From Myxococcus eversor (GTDB taxonomy: Bacteria > Myxococcota > Myxococcia > Myxococcales > Myxococcaceae), in NCBI RefSeq assembly GCF_010894455.1, contig NZ_JAAIXY010000002.1:124001-188000 (forward strand): a DNA stretch of 64,000 bases, read 5' to 3'. A program made the translations under genes and the position numbers. The notes beneath the pieces are model-generated. The model was not told the origin of the DNA, did no database searches, and was given only the letters and a program-made list of their open reading frames with translations. Below are positions 16,522 through 24,991 of this stretch, one piece after another; positions within the stretch are counted from its first letter, which is position 1, and each line of letters opens with the position of its first letter.

Positions 16522-19247
16522 CAGAAGCTTCCTTTCACGCCCAGCACGGGGAGGATGGGGATGCCCGGTATCTCCATCTCGTTGCGATACCGGTAGTCAT
16601 TGAAGACGAACTCGACGTTCTCCGCGTTGTAGAGGTTCTGCACGTCCATGTAGAGCGCGAGCGTCCAGTTGTCGAAGCGCCAGCCCTTCTCCACCCGGAC
16701 GTCGAGCTGGTGGAACGTGGAGGTCCGCCCCGAGAGATGGCGGCCGTACGTGGGCCCGTAGTTGTTCGAGTCCGAGTTGTAGACGTCATGTGGATGCACC
16801 AACGGCGTCGTCGGACGCCCGGTGGTGAGACGGAAGCGTCCGCCCAGCTCCCAGCCATTGCCCAACACGTAGTTGGCGACCAGCGTGAGGATGTGGGTCT
16901 GGTCCCACAGGCTCAGGCCGTAGGTCTCCTCGTTCGCGACGGGAGGACCATCGTCGCCGAAGGCACCGTCCACCCGGGGCTTGGCGCCCGCGCGACCGTC
17001 CTCCGCGTGGCTGAGCGTGTACGACAGCCAGCCGTACCACTTGTCCGTGGCGGCGGCGCGGTCCTTCTTCACCATCAACTCCACGCCATAGGCCTTGCCG
17101 ATGCCCGCGTTGACGAAGCGGTCCTGCGTGAAGCTCCCGCCTTCGGTGGGCCGCACATCACCCGGTGCCACCACGTTCTCGAAGCGGCGGTTGAAGAAGC
17201 CGGTGACGTCCACGTTCCACACGTCCCCCAGCCTCTGCTCCACGCCGAGGCTCGACTGGAACGCGCGCTGGTAACCCAGCAGGGGGTTGCCGTAGGGGGA
17301 GAAGATGAACTGGAAGGTATCCGCCGGCTGGCTGTAGAGACCGAGCGAGCCCTTGAGCGAAGTGCGCTCGGTGGCCGCGTAGCGGACCCACAGCCGAGGG
17401 TCCAACAACAGATTCCGCGTGCCGCCCACCTTCTGGAGGTTGCCGCGCACGCCCGGCGTCACGGTGAGCGGGCCCCACTTGAAGTCCGCCTCGGCGAAGA
17501 GCGCGCCGTCGAAGCCGTTGATGGTGAGCTTCTCGTGGATGAGCTCCGCGACGGGGTCATTGCCCGGGAAGGGCACGTACTCGGTGCCCTCCGGAGAGGG
17601 GGCCTGCACGTCGACCTTCACGTGCTCGAAGTAGACATCCAGACCGGTGCGCAGGGTGAGCGTGTCGGACAGCTCCAGCGCCACCACCTCGCGCGCGCCC
17701 AGCGAGTAGATGGAGTCGTTTTCGATGTACTGGCCGAAGCTGATGTCGAAGTAGTCCACGCCCACGTACGGCGTGAAGACCGTGGTGAGCGGGCCCTTGC
17801 GGTACGTCCAGTCGCCCTTCACACGGTGGAAGACGGTGTGCGTGTCCAGGGAGATGTCCCGGTTCTGCTCCTCGCCTCCGGACACCAGGCGCAGCTTGTC
17901 GTCGCTGCCGAAGGCCATGATGTAGCCGGTGCTGCGCGCGGCTCCCGGCTCCGGCGTGGAGCCACGCGGCGCGCCGAAGTCCACGCGGAGCTGGTAGTCC
18001 CAGTACACGGGGACGATGGAGAGCGTGGAGCCCTCGTCGTCCGGAAGCACCAGGGGCAGCAGCGTGTCGATGTACGAGCGCCGCGCGGAGGCCGCCACGC
18101 TGATGCCCTCGGTGATGGGCGCCTCCAGGAAGAAGCCCGCGTCGAGCAGGTCCACCTTCACGGACCCGTGCACCGTGTCCGCGGCGCCCTTGCGCGTGGC
18201 CACGTCCACCACGCCGCCCACCGCGCGGCCGTACTGACTGCCGTAGCCGCCCGGGAAGAAGTCGAGCGAGTCGATGAACTCGGCGTTGACCACCGACGGT
18301 CCACCGAGCAGGTGGAAGAGGTTGGGGATGCGCACGCCGTCCATCAGCGTCGCCGTCTGGCCCGGGTTGGAGCCGCGCACCAGCAAGTCGCCGGAGATGA
18401 AGGGCGCGCGCGCCACACCCGGCAGCGTCTGGAGGACGCGGATGGGGTCGCCGAAAGTACCCGGCGTCTTCTGTGCCTCCTCACGCGTCACCGTGCGGCG
18501 GACCACTTCCTTCTTCGGCCGCTCGGAGCGCACCACCGTCTCGAAGGCGCTCCCGGCCGGAGCCAGGTAGAAGTTCACCTCCGTCGTCTCGTTCGCCTTC
18601 AGCATCTCCTTCGTCTGGTAGAGCTGATGGCCGGAGGCGATGACCCGCACCGCGCACTCGCCCGGAGGGACCTCCAGGGTGAACCGGCCGTCCACGTCGG
18701 ACACGGCCTCGGCGGCGTCCGCGTCGTCACCGCAGCGCACGGTGGCGCCGGCCACGCGCGAGCGACTGCCTCGCGAGATGAGCTGACCGGTGAGCGTCGC
18801 CTTGGGCGCCTCGGGCTCGACGGCAACCTGGCCTTCGGGCGGCGGGGGCGCGTTGAGGGTGAAGTGGTAGACGTACTCCACCTGCACCGGCGCGGGCACG
18901 CCGTCGACCTCGGCGGGCGTGAAGCGGAACTGGCGCACGGCGGCGATGGCCGCCTCGTCGAAGCCGTGGCCCGCGGGCTCCGTGGACTGCACGTCCGTCA
19001 CCGCGCCGTCCTCGGCGATGGTGATGATGAGGCGCACGGAGGCGGTGAGGCCCTGGGCGAGCGCCTCTGCGGGGTACTGGGCTTCGACCTGCTGCACCAA
19101 CGCTGGGGGCTTGGTGATGGTGGGCTGCGCGGCCGGAGGTGACTCGGCGGCGGGGGCTCCGGGTTGCGGCGCCTGCGCGAGCGCCGGGGTCGCCACCCAG
19201 AGGGAAGCGGCGGCGAGCGCGGCGCGGGCTTTCACGTTCGAGGACAT
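16521..19247 (-). CDS. TonB-dependent receptor with N-terminal TonB-like and carboxypeptidase-regulatory domains
   Basis: A 908-residue outer-membrane receptor. From the ATG at 19247 the order is: signal peptide (1-24), a domain that resembles the C-terminal domain of TonB itself (residues ~48-131: VEAQYPAEALAQGLTASV, GHGFDEAAIAAVRQFRFTPA, YVYHFTL), a carboxypeptidase-regulatory-like beta domain (~150-228: GATVRCGDDA, VSDVDGRFTLEVP), a plug (~265-370: IRVLQTLPGVAR, FFPGGYGSQYGRAVGGVVDV) and a 22-strand barrel that ends in VKGSF. The role is uptake of a large substrate powered by the ExbBD-TonB genes encoded just upstream. The longer open frame up to 19415 has no ribosome-binding site and no signal peptide at its start. 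Confidence 0.92.
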   Translation of the reverse strand: MSSNVKARAALAAASLWVATPALAQAPQPGAPAAESPPAAQPTITKPPALVQQVEAQYPAEALAQGLTASVRLIITIAEDGAVTDVQSTEPAGHGFDEAAIAAVRQFRFTPAEVDGVPAPVQVEYVYHFTLNAPPPPEGQVAVEPEAPKATLTGQLISRGSRSRVAGATVRCGDDADAAEAVSDVDGRFTLEVPPGECAVRVIASGHQLYQTKEMLKANETTEVNFYLAPAGSAFETVVRSERPKKEVVRRTVTREEAQKTPGTFGDPIRVLQTLPGVARAPFISGDLLVRGSNPGQTATLMDGVRIPNLFHLLGGPSVVNAEFIDSLDFFPGGYGSQYGRAVGGVVDVATRKGAADTVHGSVKVDLLDAGFFLEAPITEGISVAASARRSYIDTLLPLVLPDDEGSTLSIVPVYWDYQLRVDFGAPRGSTPEPGAARSTGYIMAFGSDDKLRLVSGGEEQNRDISLDTHTVFHRVKGDWTYRKGPLTTVFTPYVGVDYFDISFGQYIENDSIYSLGAREVVALELSDTLTLRTGLDVYFEHVKVDVQAPSPEGTEYVPFPGNDPVAELIHEKLTINGFDGALFAEADFKWGPLTVTPGVRGNLQKVGGTRNLLLDPRLWVRYAATERTSLKGSLGLYSQPADTFQFIFSPYGNPLLGYQRAFQSSLGVEQRLGDVWNVDVTGFFNRRFENVVAPGDVRPTEGGSFTQDRFVNAGIGKAYGVELMVKKDRAAATDKWYGWLSYTLSHAEDGRAGAKPRVDGAFGDDGPPVANEETYGLSLWDQTHILTLVANYVLGNGWELGGRFRLTTGRPTTPLVHPHDVYNSDSNNYGPTYGRHLSGRTSTFHQLDVRVEKGWRFDNWTLALYMDVQNLYNAENVEFVFNDYRYRNEMEIPGIPILPVLGVKGSF

Positions 19248-19411
19248 GGGGCTTTCAAGGACAGGGGCGTGAAGGGAGTCGGGCTCCCGCCGACAAAGGG
19301 ACGGAGTGAAGGCGTGCTGGAGGAGCCGGCGAGCGTGGACGGGCCGTGGATGTGGAAGGGGCCCACCGGTGCACTCCCCCGCTCCGGCCCTCTCTCGGCG
19401 GGAGCGGGTGT

Positions 19412-20203
19412 TCAATCGAGCAGGAAGGTATAGGCGTACTTCATTTCCGTGGACACTGCTTCGCCTCCCTTGATGGCGGGACGGAAGCGGAAGCGGAGGA
19501 TGGCGGAGCGCGCGGCTTCTTCGAGTCCGTGGCCCGGCCCGTTCAGCACGCGCGCATTCACCACGCGTCCCTCGGGGTCGATGGTGATGGACAGCGTCAC
19601 CGTCCCCTCGACTCCCGCGCGACGTGCCTCGTCGGGATAGGGAATCTTCACCTCGCTGGCGAGCTGCGGCTCACGGTCCACCTGATAGATGGGCGTGTAC
19701 TTGGGCGCGCTGTAGGCCTTCACCTCTTGCGGCGCCTTCGCCTTGTCGGCGGTGCGGCCATAGAGGGTGTTGCCCACCGGCGCCGCGAAGCCTCCCGCGT
19801 TCGTCGTGGAGGACATGGAGATGCCGACCACCAGGGGCGCCGGCTTCGCGCTCGGTGGAGGCGTCTCGTTGGGCGGAGGCGGCGCATCCACGGGGGGCGG
19901 AGGCAGGGGACGAGGGGCCTCGGCGACCTTGATGGGCGGAGGCTTCACGCGGACCTTCGGCGGCGGAGGGGGCTCGGGCTTCGGCTCCTCCACCACGGGC
20001 GGCGGGGGCGGTGGAGGCTTTGTCACTTCCACCATGACCAACTCCACGGGACGCTGCGGCGCGGGACGCTCGGGCGGGCGGGTGTGCAGCACCACCAACC
20101 CCAGCCCGTGCAACACGAGCGAGCCCGTGACGAACCCCACGAACAACCCGTTGCCACCCCGTCTGGGGAGGACGACACCACTGTCGAGCACGCTCGTACT
20201 CAT
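19412..20203 (-). CDS. tonB: Energy transducer TonB
   Basis: A 263-residue TonB-family protein. It has one N-terminal membrane helix (~18-40, FVGFVTGSLVLHGLGLVVL), with a His in the helix as in TonB, a long Pro-rich periplasmic spacer (about 60-120, runs of PPPPP and KPEP) and a C-terminal TonB domain (residues ~185-263: KIPYPDEARRAGVEGTVTLS, VLNGPGHGLEEAARSAILRFRFRPA). It carries the force from ExbBD to outer-membrane receptors. It lies 10 bases after exbD and 164 bases before the receptor that carries its own TonB-like domain; all face the minus strand. Confidence 0.93.
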   Translation of the reverse strand: MSTSVLDSGVVLPRRGGNGLFVGFVTGSLVLHGLGLVVLHTRPPERPAPQRPVELVMVEVTKPPPPPPPVVEEPKPEPPPPPKVRVKPPPIKVAEAPRPLPPPPVDAPPPPNETPPPSAKPAPLVVGISMSSTTNAGGFAAPVGNTLYGRTADKAKAPQEVKAYSAPKYTPIYQVDREPQLASEVKIPYPDEARRAGVEGTVTLSITIDPEGRVVNARVLNGPGHGLEEAARSAILRFRFRPAIKGGEAVSTEMKYAYTFLLD

Positions 20204-20213
20204 GGCCTTCGCG

Positions 20214-20639
20214 TCAGCCCCGGGGTGCGGGCGCGACGTCCTTCTCGATGTTGAGCGCGAACTTGGCGATTCCGTGGCCCTTCACGGTGTCGATGAGCCG
20301 CATCACCTGTCCATACGCGATGCTCTGGTCGGCGCTGATGATGGCGCGGGTGTCCTTGTCCTTGGCGACGGCCTCGGCGACCTTGGTGGACAGCTCCGCC
20401 TCGCTCACCGGTGCACCGTCGAAGTAGAGCTTGCCCTCCTTGTCGAGCACCACGTTGACGAGCCCCTGCACCGTCTCGCCGCCGTTGGCCGCGCGGGGCA
20501 GGTCCACCTCCACCGTCTCGCGGACGATGAAGTTGGCCGTCACCATGAAGATGATGAGCAGCACCAACACGATGTCCACCAGCGGGGTGACGTTGATGCC
20601 AGTGATTTCCTCGTCGTCCTGTTGCGCGCCTCCGGCCAT
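20214..20639 (-). CDS. exbD: ExbD/TolR family biopolymer transport protein
   Basis: A 141-residue inner-membrane protein with one helix (INVTPLVDIVLVLLIIFMVTAN). The Asp in TPLVDIVLVLL is the conserved proton-carrying residue of ExbD and TolR. The periplasmic half (VDLPRA, DQSIAYGQVMRLIDTVKGHGI) fits the family. It forms the proton channel with ExbB and drives TonB. It starts two bases after the exbB stop, and tonB follows ten bases on, so the three genes are one transcription unit. Confidence 0.93.
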   Translation of the reverse strand: MAGGAQQDDEEITGINVTPLVDIVLVLLIIFMVTANFIVRETVEVDLPRAANGGETVQGLVNVVLDKEGKLYFDGAPVSEAELSTKVAEAVAKDKDTRAIISADQSIAYGQVMRLIDTVKGHGIAKFALNIEKDVAPAPRG

Positions 20640-20641
20640 GA

Positions 20642-21316
20642 CTAGCGGACCTCCGCGCGCAGGCTGCCGACCAGGGCGTAGCCCAGAGCGTTGGCTCGGC
20701 TGGTGAGGGTCTTGAGCTGACGGTTGAAGATGTTGAAGGCGACGACGGCGGGAATCGCGACGGCCAGGCCCACCGCCGTGGCGACAAGCGCCTCGGAGAT
20801 GCCGCCCATCACCGTCTGCTGAATCGCCGCGCCCTTCACGCCCGCGGAGCCCAGGTCATGGAACGCCTTGATGATGCCGAGCACCGTGCCGAACAGGCCG
20901 ATGAACGGGGCGTTGTTGCCCAGGGTGCCGAGGAAGGAGAGGAAGCGTTCGTACTGGGGGCGCTCGCGAGCCATGGTGGAGGCAATCACCTGCTCGACGG
21001 AGTCAGCGCCTTGCGCGGCGGAGGCGAGGCCCTCGCGGATGATGGCGGCCTCCATGCCCCGGCGTCCCTGGATGGCCACGCGGACGGCCTCGAGCTCTCC
21101 GCGCGCGAGCCGTACCGCGAGCGTCTCCGAGTCCGGGAGGCGGTTGCGGGAGAAGTACACGGCGCGCTCCAGCATGATGGCGATGGAGAGCACGGACAGG
21201 ACGACCAGGATCCACAGCACCCACTCGGCCGAGGTGAGCGTGACGCCGAGCAGCTTGCTGCTGAGCCAGCCGAGATTCTCGGCGGGGACCTGGGCGATGA
21301 CCGCGATGGACGACAT
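20642..21316 (-). CDS. exbB: MotA/TolQ/ExbB family proton channel protein
   Basis: A 224-residue inner-membrane protein from the ATG at 21316; the open frame further upstream is not supported. It has three membrane segments: [24 protein letters not shown], then [19 protein letters not shown], which is the classic ExbB/TolQ motif, and [15 protein letters not shown]. It is the first gene of the exbB-exbD-tonB unit, with the receptor and lipoprotein further downstream, so the whole set is likely an uptake system. A GGGGAAAG ribosome-binding site lies before the start. The 149 bases up to the SDR gene hold the promoter. Confidence 0.93.
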   Translation of the reverse strand: MSSIAVIAQVPAENLGWLSSKLLGVTLTSAEWVLWILVVLSVLSIAIMLERAVYFSRNRLPDSETLAVRLARGELEAVRVAIQGRRGMEAAIIREGLASAAQGADSVEQVIASTMARERPQYERFLSFLGTLGNNAPFIGLFGTVLGIIKAFHDLGSAGVKGAAIQQTVMGGISEALVATAVGLAVAIPAVVAFNIFNRQLKTLTSRANALGYALVGSLRAEVR

Positions 21317-21465
21317 GGAGTTCTTTCCCCTCTCGAAATGCGTTGGCGCGAACGGAACACCGAGGGCTCCGGAAAGTGTTACCGGGTTTATTTTTCGGGG
21401 CGGACCGCTGTGCGCGGGTGTAGGCCCGGCGGGCATCCTCGACGCGCTGGGAGTGCGGGGCGACA

Positions 21466-22275
21466 ATGCCGGCCATGCAAGGCAAGAGCGTGGTGGTCAC
21501 CGGTGCTTCCATGGGCATCGGCGAGGAGCTGTCGGTGGCGCTCGCGGCGCGGGGCGCGAATCTGGTGCTGGCCGCGCGGAGTGAGGACGCCCTCCAGCGG
21601 GTGAAGCAGCGGTGCCAGGCGGCGGGTGGGAAGGCCATCGCGGTGGCCACGGACGTGGGGGACCCGGAGGCGTGTCGGCGGATGGTGGACCGGGCGGTGG
21701 AGGCGTTCGGCGGCGTGGACGTGCTCGTCAACAATGCGGGCATCTCCATGGACGCGCGGTTCGAGGACATCACGGACCTGACGATTTTCGAGCGGCTGAT
21801 GCGCATCAACTACCTGGGCGCGGTGTACTGCACGCACCATGCGCTACCGTACCTGAAGGCCCGGCGCGGGCTCCTGGTGGCGGTGTCGTCGCTGACGGGG
21901 AAGACGGGCGTGCCCACGCGCTCGGGCTATGCGGCGAGCAAGCACGCGATGAACGGGTTCTTCGATTCGCTGCGCGTGGAGCTGATGGGCACGGGCGTGG
22001 ACGTGACGGTGGTGTGCCCGGGGTTCGTCGCGACGAATGTCCGCGCCAACGCGCTGGGCAAGGACGGCAAGCCGTTGCAGGTGAGCGCGCACGACGAGAC
22101 GGAAGGCAACATGGACGTGGGCACGTGCGTGTCCATCATCCTGAAGGCCATGGACCAGCGTGAGCGCGAGGTGGTGATGACCACCAAGGGCAAGGTGGGT
22201 CAGTACCTGAAGCTGTTCACCCCGGGCTTCCTGGACCGCATCGTGTTCAAGGCGATTCAGGAACGGCGGAAGTGA
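21466..22275 (+). CDS. Short-chain dehydrogenase/reductase (SDR)
   Basis: A 269-residue classical SDR. The nucleotide-binding TGASMGIG is at residues 12-19, NNAG at 89-92 and the catalytic S141/142-Y155-K159 (YAASK) are in place; the tail runs FTPGFLDRIVFKAIQER. This group acts on ketones or alcohols, often of fatty acyl chains or steroids, with NAD(P). The substrate is not readable from sequence. It is divergent from exbB across a 149-base gap. A Met at 21475 is an alternative start. Confidence 0.92.
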   Translation: MPAMQGKSVVVTGASMGIGEELSVALAARGANLVLAARSEDALQRVKQRCQAAGGKAIAVATDVGDPEACRRMVDRAVEAFGGVDVLVNNAGISMDARFEDITDLTIFERLMRINYLGAVYCTHHALPYLKARRGLLVAVSSLTGKTGVPTRSGYAASKHAMNGFFDSLRVELMGTGVDVTVVCPGFVATNVRANALGKDGKPLQVSAHDETEGNMDVGTCVSIILKAMDQREREVVMTTKGKVGQYLKLFTPGFLDRIVFKAIQERRK

Positions 22276-22292
22276 GTGGGGCGGGAGATGAG

Positions 22293-22475
22293 GTTGCGTC
22301 AGTTTCGGCGAGTCCCTTCAACCGTGGAGGAAGGACTGAACGATGCCGAAACCGAAGCCCCCATCCCCTGCGGAGTTCTGAGCGAGAGTCGTCGAGTTGA
22401 CCATGGCGGTGAGAACGACGAGCAGCCTGGCCGAGGAGTTCCACGTCACCGACACCACGACGCGTAACTGGATGC
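22293..22475 (+). pseudogene. Decayed IS3-type orfA fragment, copy 1
   Basis: The DNA from GTTGCGTCAGTTTC matches a second copy at 26528 base for base over long stretches. It reads MPKPKPPSPAEF-stop-ARVVEL, then RTTSSLAEEFHVTDTTTRNW, the helix-turn-helix of an IS3-family orfA (MPKPxPPYPxEFRARVVEL...). An in-frame TGA follows the 12th codon. The orfB part is absent: after RNW the sequence turns into another IS fragment on the opposite strand. Non-functional. Confidence 0.75.
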
Positions 22476-22479
22476 AACA

Positions 22480-22605
22480 GAGCGAGACCTCGTTCCTGAC
22501 CACGACCTCCTTCTGCCCCAGCCCGCTCGCTTCGTACTCCGCCATCAACTGGTTCCACTCTTCAGGAAGTGGTCGGCGGATGCCGGAGTGAACCGGCAGC
22601 TCCAC
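22480..22605 (-). pseudogene. IS66-type orfA (TnpA-like) fragment
   Basis: On the minus strand from GTG 22605 the protein begins VELPVHSGIRRPLPEEWNQL and continues MAEYEASGLGQKEVVVRNEVSL. This is the helix-turn-helix start of the small IS66 accessory protein (pattern R-x-P-x-x-W-x-x-L...EASGLxQxEF). It then breaks off into the oppositely oriented IS3-type fragment, so two old elements have been fused. Confidence 0.6.
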
Positions 22606-22618
22606 CCCTCAGTGCCGG

Positions 22619-22653
22619 CTGCGCTCCTTGCACACAAGGTGCAAGGAACGCAG
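22619..22653 (-). terminator. Strong 15-bp hairpin downstream of the AT-richer secreted-protein gene
   Basis: CTGCGCTCCTTGCAC and GTGCAAGGAACGCAG form a 15-bp stem with a single mismatch around an ACAAG loop. It lies 33 bases after the stop of the gene at 22686-24899. No T-run follows on that strand, but the stem is long enough to work as a transcription barrier. It could instead be an end structure of one of the IS fragments next to it. Confidence 0.5.
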
Positions 22654-22685
22654 ATGACTCCACAATGACCTGGAGGCAAGACTCA

Positions 22686-24899
22686 CTATCGGTCAAAGAC
22701 GGAAATCCGATCAACCTTGAGGTAAGAGATATCGTGCCACCTGACACGCGTCTCAATTTGATGCCCGAGCCGGCCGCTCAGAGAGAAATTCAACGAGAAG
22801 TCCCTGTAGGTGTTCGGCTGAGCGAACGAGGCTCGCGCAATAACAGATGATGCGAGAACTGTACCCGACGTACTGTCGTAGATGTCTATCGTCGCGACGT
22901 TTCCTCCGGTTGTGACGACATCAATCATCATGCGAAAAACAGCAACCATGTTGCCGTCACCCCAGTGACTGGCATATGGGCCATAGATGAGATGACCCTG
23001 GCTGTCGGCAGCCGTGTTTGCTGACCATCCATCGCCCTCTTGGCGCCCCAGGGCCTTTGAGAGTGAATTGCCTTCCGCCTCATAGACAAACGGCAGAATA
23101 TAGTCGGCCGGGAAGCTGATTCGTCGAGTCGTTTCGATGGAGCGGGCTCCGATCGCAATTGGAAGCGAAATACCACGATGAAGAACGGCCCCACCAATCT
23201 CCATTCCCCCATGGACATAGCATGCACAGAATCCAGTGTCGTCGTTATCGGAAGGACCGATGGACTCCATCTTCACCGAGTCGCCACGTGATGCTCTGCC
23301 TCGAGCGCTCCAAGAAAGCGAAGTTCCAGCCCAGCCCCATGTCTCGTCTTGGACTGGCAGAAAGGGAGGAAGACGGACGGTCCATTTATCTGCTGGGAAT
23401 GTAAGCGGGAATACGGGACCTGTGACGGAGATGTTATCGGGGCGAACTGCATGGAATAGCCCGGCCTTGACGGGTTGCGTCGCCGGAAGTTTTGATAGGA
23501 CGAGGCCGCCAATCACGGACCAGATTTCATAGCCAAAGCCCGGATTCGCAGCAGGGTTTTCGAACTGGTAAGTGCGGTCGAAGTAGTTGCGATCGCCGTA
23601 CAAGGTGTATCCGACATGCAGGTAGACAGGGCGACGTACACCGTCGGCAAAAAGGAAGTTCTGGTGGCAGCGGTCACCTTCCTGCACACCATCTCGTGCT
23701 GCATCCGCCTCTTTCGTGATAGGGGCCTTATAGACCAGTTTCATGGAGGTTCCCGTCTGCTCGCTAACCGTGGCGGACAGCTTCCTGGCCCATGAAATGT
23801 GATTATTGCTGCAGGCCGTCCAGTGAGGGACGTCGGCATCTGTGACCGCGGCTGCTTCGTTGACGCCGTACCAATTGCAAATGCGTCGAACGCATGCACT
23901 CCCTTGGCAGGACTCGTCTGTGTCGCACAGCCCGTTTCCATTGGGATCTTCGTCGGGCTCAGCTATCTCGTGTGGCAGTTCGAAATGCTCGGCGCCACTG
24001 TATCCAGCCATCCAGGCGCCATCTCCGTCCTCGGCGACTCCCAGAAAACTGATGGGACGATGCGTAGAGGGGTCTTCGTGAAGAAACGCCAGAGAACCTC
24101 CCGAGGCCCCATTGAGGAGCCACAGGCCATTCATCTTCCCGTAGAATCCCGTCTGATCGATCCAGGCCATGTAGTGCCTTCCCACAAACACAAGATCGCT
24201 GGCGTTTGGACCATCCCTTCGAATCTGGGATGCAACTGGGTCATATGTCCCAAAGCCAAGGCCTTCGATCGCTCTGCGGACCAGGCTTTGGACGTGAGCA
24301 TCCGAACTGAGAGTGAAGTTCTTGATCGCCGGCTGCCCGGCGACGAAGTCGTCGATATGGACGGTGACCTTCTCAATATTCATGAAGGCACGGTCAAGCC
24401 AACGGACGCGAACCTCCATCCTATCTGAAGAACAGAGCGTGAGGTCGAACCAAAGGTCGAACTCCTGGTACTGAAATGGTTGGGCGAAATCGCCTCTCAG
24501 GACGTCTTGAGCAGCAATGGTTCTGTTGCTGTCGTGGCAGTGGATTTCAATCCTTGCCACAGCGAGATTATTACTGCTTACGTTATCAACCATGAGGCGA
24601 AAGACCGCCTTGCCGGCTCCGGCCCCCCAGTTTGTCGCATAGGGCCCATAGACGAGGAATCCATTGCTTTGGTTGGGGACGTTTGCTGCCCACCCTGAGG
24701 CATCTGCATATCCAATCTCATGCGCAAGATCGGCTTCCGCCTCGTACGTGAAGTTCCTGTCGAATGACTCTGGAAATGCTTTTGCTGGGGATAGAATCGC
24801 AAGCAGAACAAGCGTTGCGTAGACTGACCCCTTGTGGGGGGAGATTTTTTGGGTGTCTGGCATGTGTTTGGCTTGAACTCCGGAGTGGCGGACGTTCAT
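22686..24899 (-). CDS. Secreted protein with two related CBM-like domains at its ends
   Basis: A 737-residue secreted protein; the signal peptide is VYATLVLLAILSPAKA. The start is ATG 24899 or, equally possible, ATG 24863. Residues ~50-185 and ~620-737 are clearly related: both begin YEAEA/G, then DGWSAN/SGWAAN, GFLVYGPYATNWG against GHLIYGPYASHWG, VFRLM/VFRMM, FAQP, and end RVRWLDRAF/RVRWHDISY. YEAE with this beta pattern resembles CBM6/35-type sugar-binding modules. The middle holds a Cys-rich Asp-rich loop (DEDPNGNGLCDTDESCQG) and a large domain I do not recognise. The gene is visibly more AT-rich than its surroundings and lies between two IS3-type fragments, which suggests horizontal gain. 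Function unknown. Confidence 0.75.
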   Translation of the reverse strand: MNVRHSGVQAKHMPDTQKISPHKGSVYATLVLLAILSPAKAFPESFDRNFTYEAEADLAHEIGYADASGWAANVPNQSNGFLVYGPYATNWGAGAGKAVFRLMVDNVSSNNLAVARIEIHCHDSNRTIAAQDVLRGDFAQPFQYQEFDLWFDLTLCSSDRMEVRVRWLDRAFMNIEKVTVHIDDFVAGQPAIKNFTLSSDAHVQSLVRRAIEGLGFGTYDPVASQIRRDGPNASDLVFVGRHYMAWIDQTGFYGKMNGLWLLNGASGGSLAFLHEDPSTHRPISFLGVAEDGDGAWMAGYSGAEHFELPHEIAEPDEDPNGNGLCDTDESCQGSACVRRICNWYGVNEAAAVTDADVPHWTACSNNHISWARKLSATVSEQTGTSMKLVYKAPITKEADAARDGVQEGDRCHQNFLFADGVRRPVYLHVGYTLYGDRNYFDRTYQFENPAANPGFGYEIWSVIGGLVLSKLPATQPVKAGLFHAVRPDNISVTGPVFPLTFPADKWTVRLPPFLPVQDETWGWAGTSLSWSARGRASRGDSVKMESIGPSDNDDTGFCACYVHGGMEIGGAVLHRGISLPIAIGARSIETTRRISFPADYILPFVYEAEGNSLSKALGRQEGDGWSANTAADSQGHLIYGPYASHWGDGNMVAVFRMMIDVVTTGGNVATIDIYDSTSGTVLASSVIARASFAQPNTYRDFSLNFSLSGRLGHQIETRVRWHDISYLKVDRISVFDR

Positions 24900-24991
24900 A
24901 CGTGCCGCAGGTTAAAACCCGACAAATGGCCTGTGCTGAATTTTCTGCGCGCAGGCACGGTGGACACACGGGTGGAGATGCACTCCAACGC

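Noticed and set aside
16710..19142. 810-codon plus-strand frame opposite the TonB-dependent receptor
   Set aside because: Antisense shadow of a recognised receptor; composition is His/Val/Arg-rich and repetitive without motifs.
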